A stretch of 18,143 nt of DNA from Candidatus Anoxychlamydiales bacterium. Its GTDB lineage: Bacteria; Chlamydiota; Chlamydiia; Chlamydiales; SM23-39. The notes under the pieces were generated by a model, which searched no databases, was not told the origin of the DNA, and saw only the letters and a program-made list of their open reading frames with translations. The first letter of the stretch is position 1. Every line of letters begins with the position of its first letter. Both the position numbers and the translations under genes were made by a program. Shown here in pieces: positions 1 through 8,586 of this stretch. Location: assembly GCA_011064905.1 (NCBI GenBank), contig JAAKFW010000007.1, forward strand, positions 1 to 18,143, in the 5' to 3' direction.

Positions 1-1
1 C

Positions 2-2080
2 ATTGCTTTAAATGAAAATAATTTAACTGTTACACAAGGATCAAATCAAACTTATACCGGGGTGATATCAGGAACGGGAAATTTTGCAAAAGATGGAGCA
101 AGCAAATTAACACTTAATTCAGCTTCTGCGTTTTCATCTTTTACAGGAAGCACTACTATAACCGCAGGAATTTTAGAATTAAATTCAACGGCTGATTTGT
201 TAGCCACTTCTAGTGCAGTAATAATTAATGGAGGCTCTTTAGATATTACAGCTACAACCTCTAGCAATCAATCAATCAAGGATTTGAGTGGTTCTGGAGA
301 AGGTATAGATTTAAATGGATGGACTCTAACTATAAATCAAAATTCAATAGGGACTTTTTCGGGGGTTATTTCCGATACATCTGGAGCTGGTAATATTATA
401 AAAGCAGGAACCTCTACCCTAACACTTGGAGGAACCAATACATATAGTGGTAATACCACTATTAACGGAGGAAAACTTATTTTAAATAATACAGGAGACA
501 TCTCCAGTGGAGCTTCTGTTACAATAACTTCTCCCGGTGTTTTAGCAATTGAAACAACTGGAGTTCTAACAAAAGGAATCAATCAATTATCTGGAGCTGG
601 GAACATTGAATTAAATGAAAACTCTTTAATTATCACTCAGGGAACGGGATCTACCGATTATTCAGGAATCATTTCAGGAACCGGAGGAATTGAAAAAGCG
701 GGATCTAATAATTTAACATTTAATAATGCAACAACAGCTCATTCATATACAGGAGGAACAACCGTTTCTAATGGATCATTAATATTAGATTCAGCAGGTA
801 GTTCAATAGAGTTTTCTTCCTCAGTTGCACTAACATCTGGAAGCTCATCTTTAAAAATAACTGCAGCAGTTGGAGCCAAAGCAATTAAAACCTTAAGTGG
901 TTCTGGATCTCTCGCATTAAATGGAAATGACCTTACTATTACACAAAACTCAGATCAAACCTTATTTGGTGTTATTGGAGGAGCATCAAGCGCTATTATA
1001 AAAGCGGGTTCAAGCAAGCTTACCTTATCAGGAACCAATACATATACAGGATCTACAACAATTAATGCCGGAATTATAGAATTATCTACAGCCTCCGGGA
1101 GTATATCATCATCTTCAGATGTAACAATAAGTGTAGGATCATTAGATATTGAATCTTCTGCAGGAACAAAAACTATTAAAAATATTTCTGGCGCCAGCGG
1201 CACAACTATAAATCTAAATGATAATGTTCTTACAATAAATCAATCAACAATTGGAACGTATTCAGGAGTTATTACAGGAGTGAGCGGCGGTATTTCAAAA
1301 GATGCTTCATCAGCAAATCTGACATTAGCTGGAGTTAACACATATGCAGGACCGACAAGTATTACAGGAACTGGAGGAACATTAATTTTAAACGACACTG
1401 GAAGTATTTCAGATTCATCAACTCTTACAATAATCTCGCCTGGAGTTTTTGCAATAGAAACTTCAGTTTCAACTCCAAAATCAATTAAAACTCTTGCTAC
1501 TAGCAACGGAAATATCGAACTAAACACAAATCCTCTTACAATAAATCAAGCATCCGCTGGAATTTATTCAGGGGTTATTTCATCACCATCATCTACAGGA
1601 GGAATTACAAAAGCAGGAACCGCTAAATTAACTTTAAATGGAGCTAATACTTATATAGGCCCTACAGTAATAACTGCTGGAACTTTAACGCTAGCACCCC
1701 TCGGATCAATAGATTCATCTACTACTGTTACAATAACGAGCCCCGGCGTGTTAGAAGCAAACAATGGTGGTTCTTCAAAAAATGTTAATAACTTAACTGG
1801 CACCGGTAATATTGAATTTCCGATAAATTCAACTTTAGCAATTCCGCTTACTACATCAACTACGTATTCGGGAAACATATTAGGAACCGCCTCATTTGGA
1901 AAAATTAGATTAGAGGGGAATCTTAGTACTTTAACATTATCTGGAACAAATTCTTTTAATGAACTTGAGATAGGTTCTGGTATTTTAAGCGTTAGCTCTG
2001 ATAATAATTTACCAGATACTTTACTTGACCTGCAACAAGGAACTTTTAGAGCAACAGATACATTTACCACCTCAACTCCT
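2..2080 (+). repeat. Tandem ~100-codon passenger repeats of the autotransporter
   Basis: Seven diverged units can be read at protein level: 2-274 (partial), 275-577, 578-883, 884-1174, 1175-1483, 1484-1783 and 1784-2080, giving 97 to 103 residues per complete unit. Each unit opens with I-K/N-x-L-S-G, continues with L-T-I-x-Q and Y-S-G-V-I-S, then K-A-G-x-x-x-L-T-L, N-T-Y-x-G-x-T, and ends in a V-x-I-T-S-P-G-V-L type strand. DNA identity between units is moderate, so these are old duplications. The pattern fades after 2080 into a non-repeated beta-rich stretch. Confidence 0.85.
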
Positions 2081-3838
2081 TTCAACATAACTACGGCTGG
2101 CGCTAAAGCAATCGAAGTTTTAACAAATAAAACACTTACTCTTTCTGGAACAATAACAGCTGACAATAATGTATCTAAAACAGGAGCAGGAACTCTTAGT
2201 ATAAACTTTTCAAATATAGGAAACACCGGGATAACAACTCTAGCTGCAGGAACAATGAACATAAAACCGGCAGCGAGATGGAGCGCCTCAAACTTTAATA
2301 TAAGCTCTGGAGCAAACCTCATTGGAACCGGAACTCTTCAAGCTGCTGTTACAAATGCAGGAACAATCTCTCCCGGAGAATCCATTGGGACTTTAGCTAT
2401 TGTTGGAGCATATACAGAAAATGGAACTTTAGAGATTGAGATTACATCTACACCAAATGATTCTGATAGAGTAGCAGTTACAGGAGCAGCAACTTTAAAT
2501 GCCGGCACATCAACTTTAAATGTTCTCCCCTTATCTTCTACTGAATTTTTCCAAGAGGGAACTGAATATATTATTATTACAGCAACTTCGGGAGTTAGCG
2601 GCACTTTTGCAAATGTAATAGATTCTGATTCTAGACTTACGTTTACCGTCAGATATGAAGCTAATCAAGTCGTACTTATAATGAGTGATAGCGCATTGAT
2701 TTTACCAATAAATGATATAACTAATCCAAATGCAAAAGCTGTAGCTATATATCTTGGCAGTTGTAACTTTTCAAACTCTGATTTTGTAAGTGTTTTAGTC
2801 TCTCTTTCTTCTTTAAATTTAGAAAATCTAACAGACGCTCTTTTGCAGATATCCCCTGCTAGATTTGGAGCGTTGCAACTTACAAATTACACAAACGACC
2901 AAACGGTTTCAAGAATACTCACAGATCGTTTAAGAAAGCTATATCGTTGCAATAAAGCCTGCAAAGAGAATAGAGATGAACCTTGCATAAAACCTAAAAG
3001 TTTTGAGTTTTGGGTTGAGCCATTTAGTTATTTCACACATCAAAGAAACTTAGAGGATCAAAGACCTTTTAAAAACAAGGTATTTGGAACAATTATGGGA
3101 ACAGATTTTAATTTCTCAAATCACATAAATTTTGGTGGAGCCGGAGGCTATTCATATGCTGATATTGATTGGAGGGGTAATTTAGGATACGCTAAAATGC
3201 ACAGCGCTTATGGATCTTTATATGCAAGTAACTACAATCATTTTGGATTTATTAATGCCTCTGTAATTGGAACAGGAAATTTTTATGATACAAAAAGAAA
3301 GATTAGTTTTGCAGATGTTGCTAGAAAGGCTAAAGGAAAGCATAAAGGTTTTGATGTTACAACTCATTTAGGTGGTGGTTTAGATTTTTTAATGAATGAT
3401 AATTTTTATTTTCAACCAACTCTAGACGTTGATTATACCTATGTATGGCATGATGGTTTTAAAGAAAGAGGAGCTGATGCTTTAAATCTTATTGTAGACA
3501 CAAGTAATTTTTCTAGAGTAAGGGGAGTTGCACTATTGAATTTCATAAAAGATATTAAACTAACTAACCTTTGTATTTCACCGGCGTTACGAGCCGGATA
3601 TGCATATGAAGATGAGTTAAGTACAGCTAAAATAACTTCTAGATTAGAAGGAGTTAGCTGTACACAAAATAAGTTCACTATTCAAACCTTTCATAAAAAT
3701 CATTCCAAAGGAATTGTTGGAGCTAATATAACAGGAACCCAAACTGATGGCTTTACATTTTATGTAAATTATCAATTTGAGTTTGGACGTAAGTTTCATC
3801 AACATTTAGGATCTGCTAGATTTGAGTGGCATTTTTAA
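2..3838 (+). CDS. Autotransporter adhesin, 5'-truncated by window edge (PATR-type passenger plus beta-barrel)
   Basis: The reading frame is open from the first bases, so the true start lies upstream; 1278 residues are visible. Residues 1 to about 693 are S/T/G/N-rich repeats of about 100 residues with the pattern 'tLtLsGtNtYtGsTtIngG', as in autotransporter-associated beta-strand (PATR) repeats, which fold as a beta-helix. The visible passenger has no cysteine. A predicted helical linker follows (motif TDALLQISPARFGAL), then a cysteine cluster (C983, C987, C995). Residues from about 1001 to the end form the autotransporter beta-domain of about 278 residues, with alternating strands and a terminal phenylalanine (ends FEWHF), the usual BAM-recognition feature. 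By family knowledge this is a type V secreted surface protein whose barrel sits in the outer membrane and displays the passenger. Ligand and cleavage state are unknown. It is probably not co-transcribed with the OMP genes, because 436 nt separate them. Confidence 0.93.
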   Translation: MALNENNLTVTQGSNQTYTGVISGTGNFAKDGASKLTLNSASAFSSFTGSTTITAGILELNSTADLLATSSAVIINGGSLDITATTSSNQSIKDLSGSGEGIDLNGWTLTINQNSIGTFSGVISDTSGAGNIIKAGTSTLTLGGTNTYSGNTTINGGKLILNNTGDISSGASVTITSPGVLAIETTGVLTKGINQLSGAGNIELNENSLIITQGTGSTDYSGIISGTGGIEKAGSNNLTFNNATTAHSYTGGTTVSNGSLILDSAGSSIEFSSSVALTSGSSSLKITAAVGAKAIKTLSGSGSLALNGNDLTITQNSDQTLFGVIGGASSAIIKAGSSKLTLSGTNTYTGSTTINAGIIELSTASGSISSSSDVTISVGSLDIESSAGTKTIKNISGASGTTINLNDNVLTINQSTIGTYSGVITGVSGGISKDASSANLTLAGVNTYAGPTSITGTGGTLILNDTGSISDSSTLTIISPGVFAIETSVSTPKSIKTLATSNGNIELNTNPLTINQASAGIYSGVISSPSSTGGITKAGTAKLTLNGANTYIGPTVITAGTLTLAPLGSIDSSTTVTITSPGVLEANNGGSSKNVNNLTGTGNIEFPINSTLAIPLTTSTTYSGNILGTASFGKIRLEGNLSTLTLSGTNSFNELEIGSGILSVSSDNNLPDTLLDLQQGTFRATDTFTTSTPFNITTAGAKAIEVLTNKTLTLSGTITADNNVSKTGAGTLSINFSNIGNTGITTLAAGTMNIKPAARWSASNFNISSGANLIGTGTLQAAVTNAGTISPGESIGTLAIVGAYTENGTLEIEITSTPNDSDRVAVTGAATLNAGTSTLNVLPLSSTEFFQEGTEYIIITATSGVSGTFANVIDSDSRLTFTVRYEANQVVLIMSDSALILPINDITNPNAKAVAIYLGSCNFSNSDFVSVLVSLSSLNLENLTDALLQISPARFGALQLTNYTNDQTVSRILTDRLRKLYRCNKACKENRDEPCIKPKSFEFWVEPFSYFTHQRNLEDQRPFKNKVFGTIMGTDFNFSNHINFGGAGGYSYADIDWRGNLGYAKMHSAYGSLYASNYNHFGFINASVIGTGNFYDTKRKISFADVARKAKGKHKGFDVTTHLGGGLDFLMNDNFYFQPTLDVDYTYVWHDGFKERGADALNLIVDTSNFSRVRGVALLNFIKDIKLTNLCISPALRAGYAYEDELSTAKITSRLEGVSCTQNKFTIQTFHKNHSKGIVGANITGTQTDGFTFYVNYQFEFGRKFHQHLGSARFEWHF

Positions 3839-3840
3839 AT

Positions 3841-3989
3841 TTATAATACAGAAGTTGTTAAAAAAAAATGTTCAACTAATTTTCTTAAATTGCGCTCTGT
3901 CTATATATAGGCATTTGAGTAGGTATTATTTCTCCATTACCAAGCCATGGATTTAGCTCTTTAACGATCTCGATAACCTCTGTTTTCAT
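3841..3989 (-). pseudogene. Remnant of an AAA-type ATPase gene (N-terminal ~54 codons, frameshifted)
   Basis: From an ATG at 3989 the minus strand reads 34 codons (starting MKTEVIEIVKELNPWLGNGE) to a stop at 3885-3887. A second frame covering 3841-3900 continues as TERNLRKLVEHFFLTTSVL and stops. Joined by one frameshift after '...MPIYR', this resembles the N-terminal approach to the P-loop in AAA_14/DUF4143-type ATPases, which often start with a 'lNPWw' motif followed by 'R.l..L...f'. The P-loop and everything after it are missing, and the remnant ends 3 nt from the autotransporter stop. The family call rests on motif memory; the frameshifted coding signal itself is directly visible. Confidence 0.5.
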
Positions 3990-3992
3990 TAC

Positions 3993-4036
3993 TTAACCCG
4001 GTTAATTTTACCTTGAAGTAAAATTAACTGGGATAA
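3993..4036. promoter_or_regulatory. Long inverted repeat just upstream of the ATPase relic
   Basis: Two 19-nt arms (3993-4011 and 4018-4036) flank a 6-nt centre and match at 17 of 19 positions; the core is GTTAATTTTAC / GTAAAATTAAC. The near arm ends 3 nt before the relic's start codon at 3989. That is where the operator-like dyads of the two intact ATPase genes in this window sit. It has no T-tract, so a terminator for the autotransporter is less likely, though a bidirectional terminator cannot be excluded. Confidence 0.6.
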
Positions 4037-4195
4037 AGCCGCATGCCATTTAAAACATTATCAATAGCCTACGACACACAAAAAGTTAAATCAGACCTAC
4101 TGCAAAGGTTCTTTGTAATAGAGATTTAAAAGCATCAAAAAAAGCAAAAAAGAGAAAAAGCGTTTGATGAAAAACCTTATTAAAAAAAACCTCTT
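4037..4195. other. Non-coding spacer, no recognisable gene
   Basis: A-rich DNA with only short open stretches in any frame. A lysine-rich reading (KHQKKQKREKAFDEKPY, ending at a stop near 4183) might be a coding remnant, but it matches nothing I recognise. No tRNA, repeat or strong hairpin was found. Confidence 0.4.
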
Positions 4196-4224
4196 TTGTT
4201 ACCTTCATTTTTTTGTATTGTAAT
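4196..4224 (+). promoter_or_regulatory. Possible sigma-70-type promoter of the OMP operon
   Basis: TTGTTA at 4196-4201 and TGTAAT at 4219-4224 are separated by 17 nt, matching the -35 and -10 consensus at 4/6 and 5/6 positions. Transcription would start near 4231, about 44 nt before the first OMP start codon. In DNA this AT-rich such matches arise by chance, so support is modest. Confidence 0.35.
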
Positions 4225-4274
4225 AATATCTTTTTTCATACAAAATTTATCTTCGACTTTATATGGGAGATGAG

Positions 4275-5300
4275 ATGTTTAACATTTTTAAAAATATATT
4301 AATTTTATTAACGATGGCTTTAGCATCCGCTTTTTGTGCATCTAATCAAAAAACAATCAGCAAAAAATATTACGATCAAGGCCACCCAATTGAAAAACAT
4401 CATCTTATGCAAGCATATAATACACCTGCTCGAGTAGATGTAAATGGATGCACAGACATTTTTATTGAAGGCAGCTTTTTGTATTGGCAGCCTAAAGAGA
4501 ATGGATTAGCAATTGGAGTAAGTTCTTCAAGTGATCTAGTTTCAGATCCCGTAAAAATATTTAATTTTGAATCAAATTACAAAACTGGATTTAAAGGAGC
4601 TTTGGGATTTCATTCAAATACAGATGACTGGACGATTCTAGCTAGCTATATTTGGTTTGATAGAGATATGAATACAACTATTAATCAAGCGCTTGCTTTT
4701 TCCTCTGATTGGGTAAATGGAACTTCAACGCAAGTTAATGCTAGATGGGGTGTTGATTATAACATGTTCGAGCTCTCTTTATCGAGAGATAATTACAAAG
4801 GAAAACGTCTTATATTATCACCACTAGCAGGCCTTAAAGGTGGCTGGCTTAATCAAAAATACAATGTAACAAGCTTAACGAATGGGGCTGAGTCTTTTTC
4901 AGATTCGTGGCTTATTGGGCCTATGGCCGGAGTAAAGGGCCTTTGGAAACTTAGAGGCGAACTAAAAGTTTTTACAGATATATCAGGGGCTTTATTTTAC
5001 CAAAATTTTTATAAAGTATCATATGAAGAAAAAAACTTAATTACAGAAGTTTTTTCAACAAGAATTGATATGAACAAACACTATTTAGTACCTAATTTAA
5101 ATTTAGCTGCAGGCTTAAATTATGGAGCATATTTTTTTAAAGATAAATTTCATATTGATTTTTTAGTTAAATATGAATTTATGAATTACTGGAATCAAAA
5201 CCAAATGAGACATCTATTAAATCTACTATCATTTATAAGATTTAATCCTGGATCATTTATGTTACATGGCCTCACAGCTTCTATGAGAATAGATTTTTAA
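4275..5300 (+). CDS. MOMP-like outer-membrane protein (Legionella OMP family), copy 1
   Basis: A 341-residue beta-barrel-type protein. Residues 1-22 from the chosen start form a classical signal peptide (short basic start, FKNILILLTMALASAFCA). The family motif near residue 50 is Y-N-T-P-A-R-V-D, then F-I-E-G-S-F-L-Y-W-Q-P, followed by alternating strands and a C-terminal phenylalanine (RIDF). ATG 4275 is preferred over the in-frame ATG at 4263 because GGGAG at 4265-4269 is then correctly placed 5 nt upstream and the signal peptide starts cleanly. Related proteins in environmental chlamydiae and Legionella are abundant outer-membrane proteins, thought to be porins. The mature protein keeps a single cysteine (in VNGCTD), unlike cysteine-rich Chlamydiaceae MOMP. 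It is the first gene of a three-gene operon; 18 nt separate it from the next. Confidence 0.85.
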   Translation: MFNIFKNILILLTMALASAFCASNQKTISKKYYDQGHPIEKHHLMQAYNTPARVDVNGCTDIFIEGSFLYWQPKENGLAIGVSSSSDLVSDPVKIFNFESNYKTGFKGALGFHSNTDDWTILASYIWFDRDMNTTINQALAFSSDWVNGTSTQVNARWGVDYNMFELSLSRDNYKGKRLILSPLAGLKGGWLNQKYNVTSLTNGAESFSDSWLIGPMAGVKGLWKLRGELKVFTDISGALFYQNFYKVSYEEKNLITEVFSTRIDMNKHYLVPNLNLAAGLNYGAYFFKDKFHIDFLVKYEFMNYWNQNQMRHLLNLLSFIRFNPGSFMLHGLTASMRIDF

Positions 5301-5318
5301 AATGGAGATTTTTTTAAT

Positions 5319-6374
5319 ATGAGAATAAAAAATATTTTAATAATAACTTTAACTTTGCTAACGAGCGTTGCGTTTTCAAAAACGACTCCCCCTCAAAACT
5401 CTTCTCAAAAAACACCCTCTTCCCCGGAGCCCACAACCTATCCATCAAAAAAAAGCTCTAAATCTTTCCATTCCGATAAGTGTTTATATCCTGCATATAG
5501 CGCTCCTGCTAGAATCGATGTTCAAGCTGCATGGAACTTTATTGTTAGTGCTAGTTTTATTTACTGGCAACCGGAAATGGTTGGAATTGATTTAGGATAT
5601 GTCCAATCAAACGATCTATCCACTCAAGCTCACTCAGTTGTAAATTTTGATAGTGCCTACCGTCCCGGCTTTAAAGTTTTACTTGGCACTCACTATGATT
5701 ATGATAACTGGAATATTAACGCACGATATACAAGATATCATGCTAAAGAGAAAGATAAAAATTCTAAAGGGGATATAATTTTTCATGTTTTTTCCGACAC
5801 TGTTTCTATAACGCCATTAAGGTCTATATGGAACCCCCAAATTGATTATTTTGACTTAGAGGTTGGCCGGCCTTACTATAGCGGCAAACACTTGGTAATA
5901 AAACCATATGCTAGTGTAAAAGGCGGCTGGTCTAAACAAAAATTCAGATTAAACGCTCAAGTAAGCAATGAACACCAAGAGGCAAGTTTTAGAACAGATT
6001 CGTGGTTTGTGGGACCAAGAGGCGCATTAGATATTAATTGGTTGCTTACCCATGATTTCAGAATATTTTTAAATTCTAGCGTTTCACTGATGTATCAAAA
6101 GTTCAAAACCAAAGACAGATTTATATCAAGATTTTATAATTCTTTAACATTTACAACTAAATTCAATGCAAAATCCATTCAATTAACGCCCGCTATTGAT
6201 GTAAATCCAGGCCTCGGCTGGAGCTCATATTTTGATCATAACAATTGGCATATAGATTTATATGCAGCATATAATTTTGTATATTTTTTCAATCAAAATG
6301 AATTTTTAAGCGTTGATACTAGAGGAGATTTTATGTTGCATGGTTTCGAGGGAAGCTTAAAGTTTAATTTTTAA
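5319..6374 (+). CDS. MOMP-like outer-membrane protein (Legionella OMP family), copy 2
   Basis: A 351-residue paralogue of the genes on either side. It has a signal peptide (IKNILIITLTLLTSVAFS) and then a proline/serine/lysine-rich stretch of about 30 residues (TTPPQNSSQKTPSSPEPTTY) that the other two copies lack. The family block follows: Y-S-A-P-A-R-I-D, then S-A-S-F-I-Y-W-Q-P. The C-terminus, with D-F-M-L-H-G-F-E-G and final FNF, closely resembles copies 1 and 3. GGAG lies 11 nt before ATG 5319. One cysteine (DKCLYP) is left in the mature chain. The start is 18 nt after the previous stop, so co-transcription is likely. The extra low-complexity segment could be a periplasmic linker; this is inference. 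Confidence 0.85.
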   Translation: MRIKNILIITLTLLTSVAFSKTTPPQNSSQKTPSSPEPTTYPSKKSSKSFHSDKCLYPAYSAPARIDVQAAWNFIVSASFIYWQPEMVGIDLGYVQSNDLSTQAHSVVNFDSAYRPGFKVLLGTHYDYDNWNINARYTRYHAKEKDKNSKGDIIFHVFSDTVSITPLRSIWNPQIDYFDLEVGRPYYSGKHLVIKPYASVKGGWSKQKFRLNAQVSNEHQEASFRTDSWFVGPRGALDINWLLTHDFRIFLNSSVSLMYQKFKTKDRFISRFYNSLTFTTKFNAKSIQLTPAIDVNPGLGWSSYFDHNNWHIDLYAAYNFVYFFNQNEFLSVDTRGDFMLHGFEGSLKFNF

Positions 6375-6394
6375 AATTTAAAGGAAAATAAGTT

Positions 6395-7468
6395 ATGCGT
6401 TTTTTAATTTTTGCACTATCTATTTTAGCAATAACATCTACATTTGCAAAAGAAGAAGAGTTAGATGATTTGATCACATATCATCCATACTATGTACCTC
6501 AAAAAAAGAAATATTCTCAAGGACATTTAATTGAAAACTCCCAAGTTATGCCGGGATATAACGCTCCTGCAAAAATTGATATCGGAAAAGAGTTAGATGT
6601 TTTTGCAACCGCTACATATTTATTTTATCAACCAATTGAAAAAGGTCTTGTATACGCACAAAGCTCTGATAATCCCACGGTTACTATTGGAAGGTTTTTT
6701 GAAATGCATTCAAGTTATAAATCGGCATTTAAACTCGCTTTAGGATTCGCTACAGCGTCTGATGCTTGGGCATACACTGCAGAATATACAAGAGTTCATT
6801 TCTCAAAGGCAAAAAGGATCGAGCAAATAGCTATAAATACTTGGATACATTTTGCAAGCACTCCAGAAGAAATGACAGATATTAGAGCAAAATGGGGCCT
6901 CAAACTAGACTCCTTAGATCTTACATTTGAAAGATCTTTTTATGGCGGAACATACCTATTATTAACTCCCTTATTTGGAATAAAAGGGGGCTATTTAGAC
7001 CAAAGTTTTAACACTGACTCCACAAGAAGATCTGATGCGGAGCTACTTTATTCTAGAAGTAAATCAGATTCTCATTTTATCGGATTAATTGGCGGAGCAA
7101 AAACCAAACTTTTATTTTTTTGGGGGTTTAATTTATTTGCAGATGTCAAAGCTTCTCTTTTATATCAAAAATTTAAAGTTAAAAATACGCAAAACAGCGC
7201 AACGACCCCTTCTGCATTATTTGATAATTCAACAAATACAGTAAAATATATCAACCCTAATCTTTTGCTATCAACCGGATTAGAATGGGGCTCATATTTT
7301 TCTAATAACACCAGGCATATATCTTTTTTAGTCGGCTACGATGCTAGTGTGTTTTTTAATCAGAATCTAATGGTAGAGTTAAAAGACCTCCGAATTAATT
7401 CTCGAACAGCAGATATTGGAGATCTTTTTTTTCATGGCATTATTGCTAATTTAAAGATTAATTTTTAA
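6395..7468 (+). CDS. MOMP-like outer-membrane protein (Legionella OMP family), copy 3
   Basis: A 357-residue third paralogue. The signal peptide is RFLIFALSILAITSTFA. The mature N-terminus is acidic, then carries K-Y-S-Q-G-H-L-I-E (similar to Y-D-Q-G-H-P-I-E in copy 1), and then Y-N-A-P-A-K-I-D and T-Y-L-F-Y-Q-P. The end (LFFHGIIANLKINF) repeats the family's last two strands. No cysteine is present in the mature protein, so it cannot join disulfide networks. AAGGA lies 9 nt before ATG 6395. Its stop codon TAA (7466-7468) overlaps the opposite-strand glucokinase stop, so there is no room for a terminator between the genes. Confidence 0.85.
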   Translation: MRFLIFALSILAITSTFAKEEELDDLITYHPYYVPQKKKYSQGHLIENSQVMPGYNAPAKIDIGKELDVFATATYLFYQPIEKGLVYAQSSDNPTVTIGRFFEMHSSYKSAFKLALGFATASDAWAYTAEYTRVHFSKAKRIEQIAINTWIHFASTPEEMTDIRAKWGLKLDSLDLTFERSFYGGTYLLLTPLFGIKGGYLDQSFNTDSTRRSDAELLYSRSKSDSHFIGLIGGAKTKLLFFWGFNLFADVKASLLYQKFKVKNTQNSATTPSALFDNSTNTVKYINPNLLLSTGLEWGSYFSNNTRHISFLVGYDASVFFNQNLMVELKDLRINSRTADIGDLFFHGIIANLKINF

Positions 7469-8445
7469 CTCTTATTTAAAAGAGCAAAGTTACTAGCACC
7501 AAGAAGAGCTGCTCTATCATTTAAAATAACTTTCACCGGCATTGACATCATAAGTTTAGAAAACCTTCCCTTGTCGACAAATGCTTTCATAAAAGAGCTA
7601 TCTTGCAATCTATCTAAAATTTTAGGAGCAATACCCCCTCCGATATAGACGCCTCCTAGAGCAAAAAACTTCAAAGCAGCATTTCCGGCTTCTGCCCCAT
7701 ACATTGAAATAAACCAATCGATTACCCTTTCGCATGTTTTATTTTCTTTATTCACGCCTTTTTTAGTAATTATAACCTGAGGCTCTGAGTGTTTTTTTAA
7801 CTCGGCATCTAATTTTTCATCTTTAGGCTCTATATTGCTTTCAACTAAGAATTCATAAAGATTATAAATCCCCGCTCCCGTCAAAATTCTTTCATAAGAG
7901 ACGTGAGCATATTTTTTTTGTAAAAATTTTAAAAGCCCAATCTCTAAGTCATTTTGCGGACCAAAATCAGTATGGCCCCCCTCGCAAGCAAAGGGAAGAT
8001 GTCTTTTTCCATTAAAATACATCCCAGCTTCTCCCAGCCCGGTTCCGGCAGCTACAATACAAGAGTTTCCTTTTGCATTTTCATCTCCTTCATTCAGCAC
8101 AAATAGCTCGTTTTCTTTAAGACACTCAATTCCATAAGCATTAGCTTCTAAATCATTTAACAGATATGCTTTTGAAATATTTAAATCTTTAGCTATTTCA
8201 TGAATATCTATAAGCCAAGGCAAGTTAGTTGCTTTACATTTGCCATCTCTAACGGGCCCAGCCACGCCAAAAGACGCGGCTTCAATTTTCACATTCTCAT
8301 TTTTTAAAAAGGCATGGATAGCATTGAGAAGAGTTGTATAATTACTGCTTAAAAACCGCTCTTCTTTAATCAATTTTAAAGGTTTATTATATTCATATAA
8401 AGCGAGGCGAGTATTTGTTCCGCCGATGTCTCCAGATAGCAACAT
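7465..8445 (-). CDS. glk: Glucokinase
   Basis: A 326-residue cytoplasmic kinase, converting glucose and ATP to glucose-6-phosphate and feeding glycolysis, the pentose phosphate pathway and glycogen. Bacterial glucokinase motifs appear in order: GDIGGTNTRLAL (residues 5-16, phosphate binding), GVAGPV, TNLPW, LNDLEANAYGI (sugar-binding Asn-Asp), AAGTGLGEAG, CEGGHTDFGP (metal/sugar residues), ILTGAGIYNLYEF and GGVYIGGGIAPKIL. ATG 8445 is chosen because GGAG (8452-8455 on the minus strand) is correctly spaced 6 nt upstream; a TTG four codons earlier would contain that site. It converges with the OMP operon, overlapping by 4 nt. Environmental chlamydiae carry this enzyme while Chlamydiaceae import glucose-6-phosphate and lack it. 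Confidence 0.95.
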   Translation of the reverse strand: MLLSGDIGGTNTRLALYEYNKPLKLIKEERFLSSNYTTLLNAIHAFLKNENVKIEAASFGVAGPVRDGKCKATNLPWLIDIHEIAKDLNISKAYLLNDLEANAYGIECLKENELFVLNEGDENAKGNSCIVAAGTGLGEAGMYFNGKRHLPFACEGGHTDFGPQNDLEIGLLKFLQKKYAHVSYERILTGAGIYNLYEFLVESNIEPKDEKLDAELKKHSEPQVIITKKGVNKENKTCERVIDWFISMYGAEAGNAALKFFALGGVYIGGGIAPKILDRLQDSSFMKAFVDKGRFSKLMMSMPVKVILNDRAALLGASNFALLNKS

Positions 8446-8586
8446 TTTTTTCTCCAATACTTTAACTTTGGTTTATAACATAAAAAAATATTTTTTCTTC
8501 TTTTTTTTATTTTTTAACCTTGACTACAAGCTAATTTACGATCAAGCTATAGATAATTATTAACTAATAAAAAGGAGATTTACTTC

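Noticed and set aside
1651..2322. Long minus-strand open frame (223 codons) and several shorter ones inside the autotransporter gene
   Set aside because: They lie opposite a clear coding frame with repeat structure; they arise from the S/T/G/A-biased codons of the repeats, and lack ribosome sites and known motifs.
3850..3885. Intrinsic terminator after the autotransporter
   Set aside because: GTTG/CAAC arms around the A-run are too short and no T-tract follows a stable stem.
4263..4274. Upstream in-frame ATG for the first OMP gene
   Set aside because: It overlaps the GGGAG ribosome site that fits ATG 4275, and would spoil the short basic start of the signal peptide.
8446..8457. TTG start four codons upstream for glucokinase
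   Set aside because: That codon lies within the GGAG that serves ATG 8445, and glucokinases typically start just before the GDIGGTN motif.
8520..8554. Promoter for recA from TTGACT and TATAGAT
   Set aside because: The 22-nt gap is too long for a standard sigma-70 promoter and no better pair was clear, so it was not listed as a feature.
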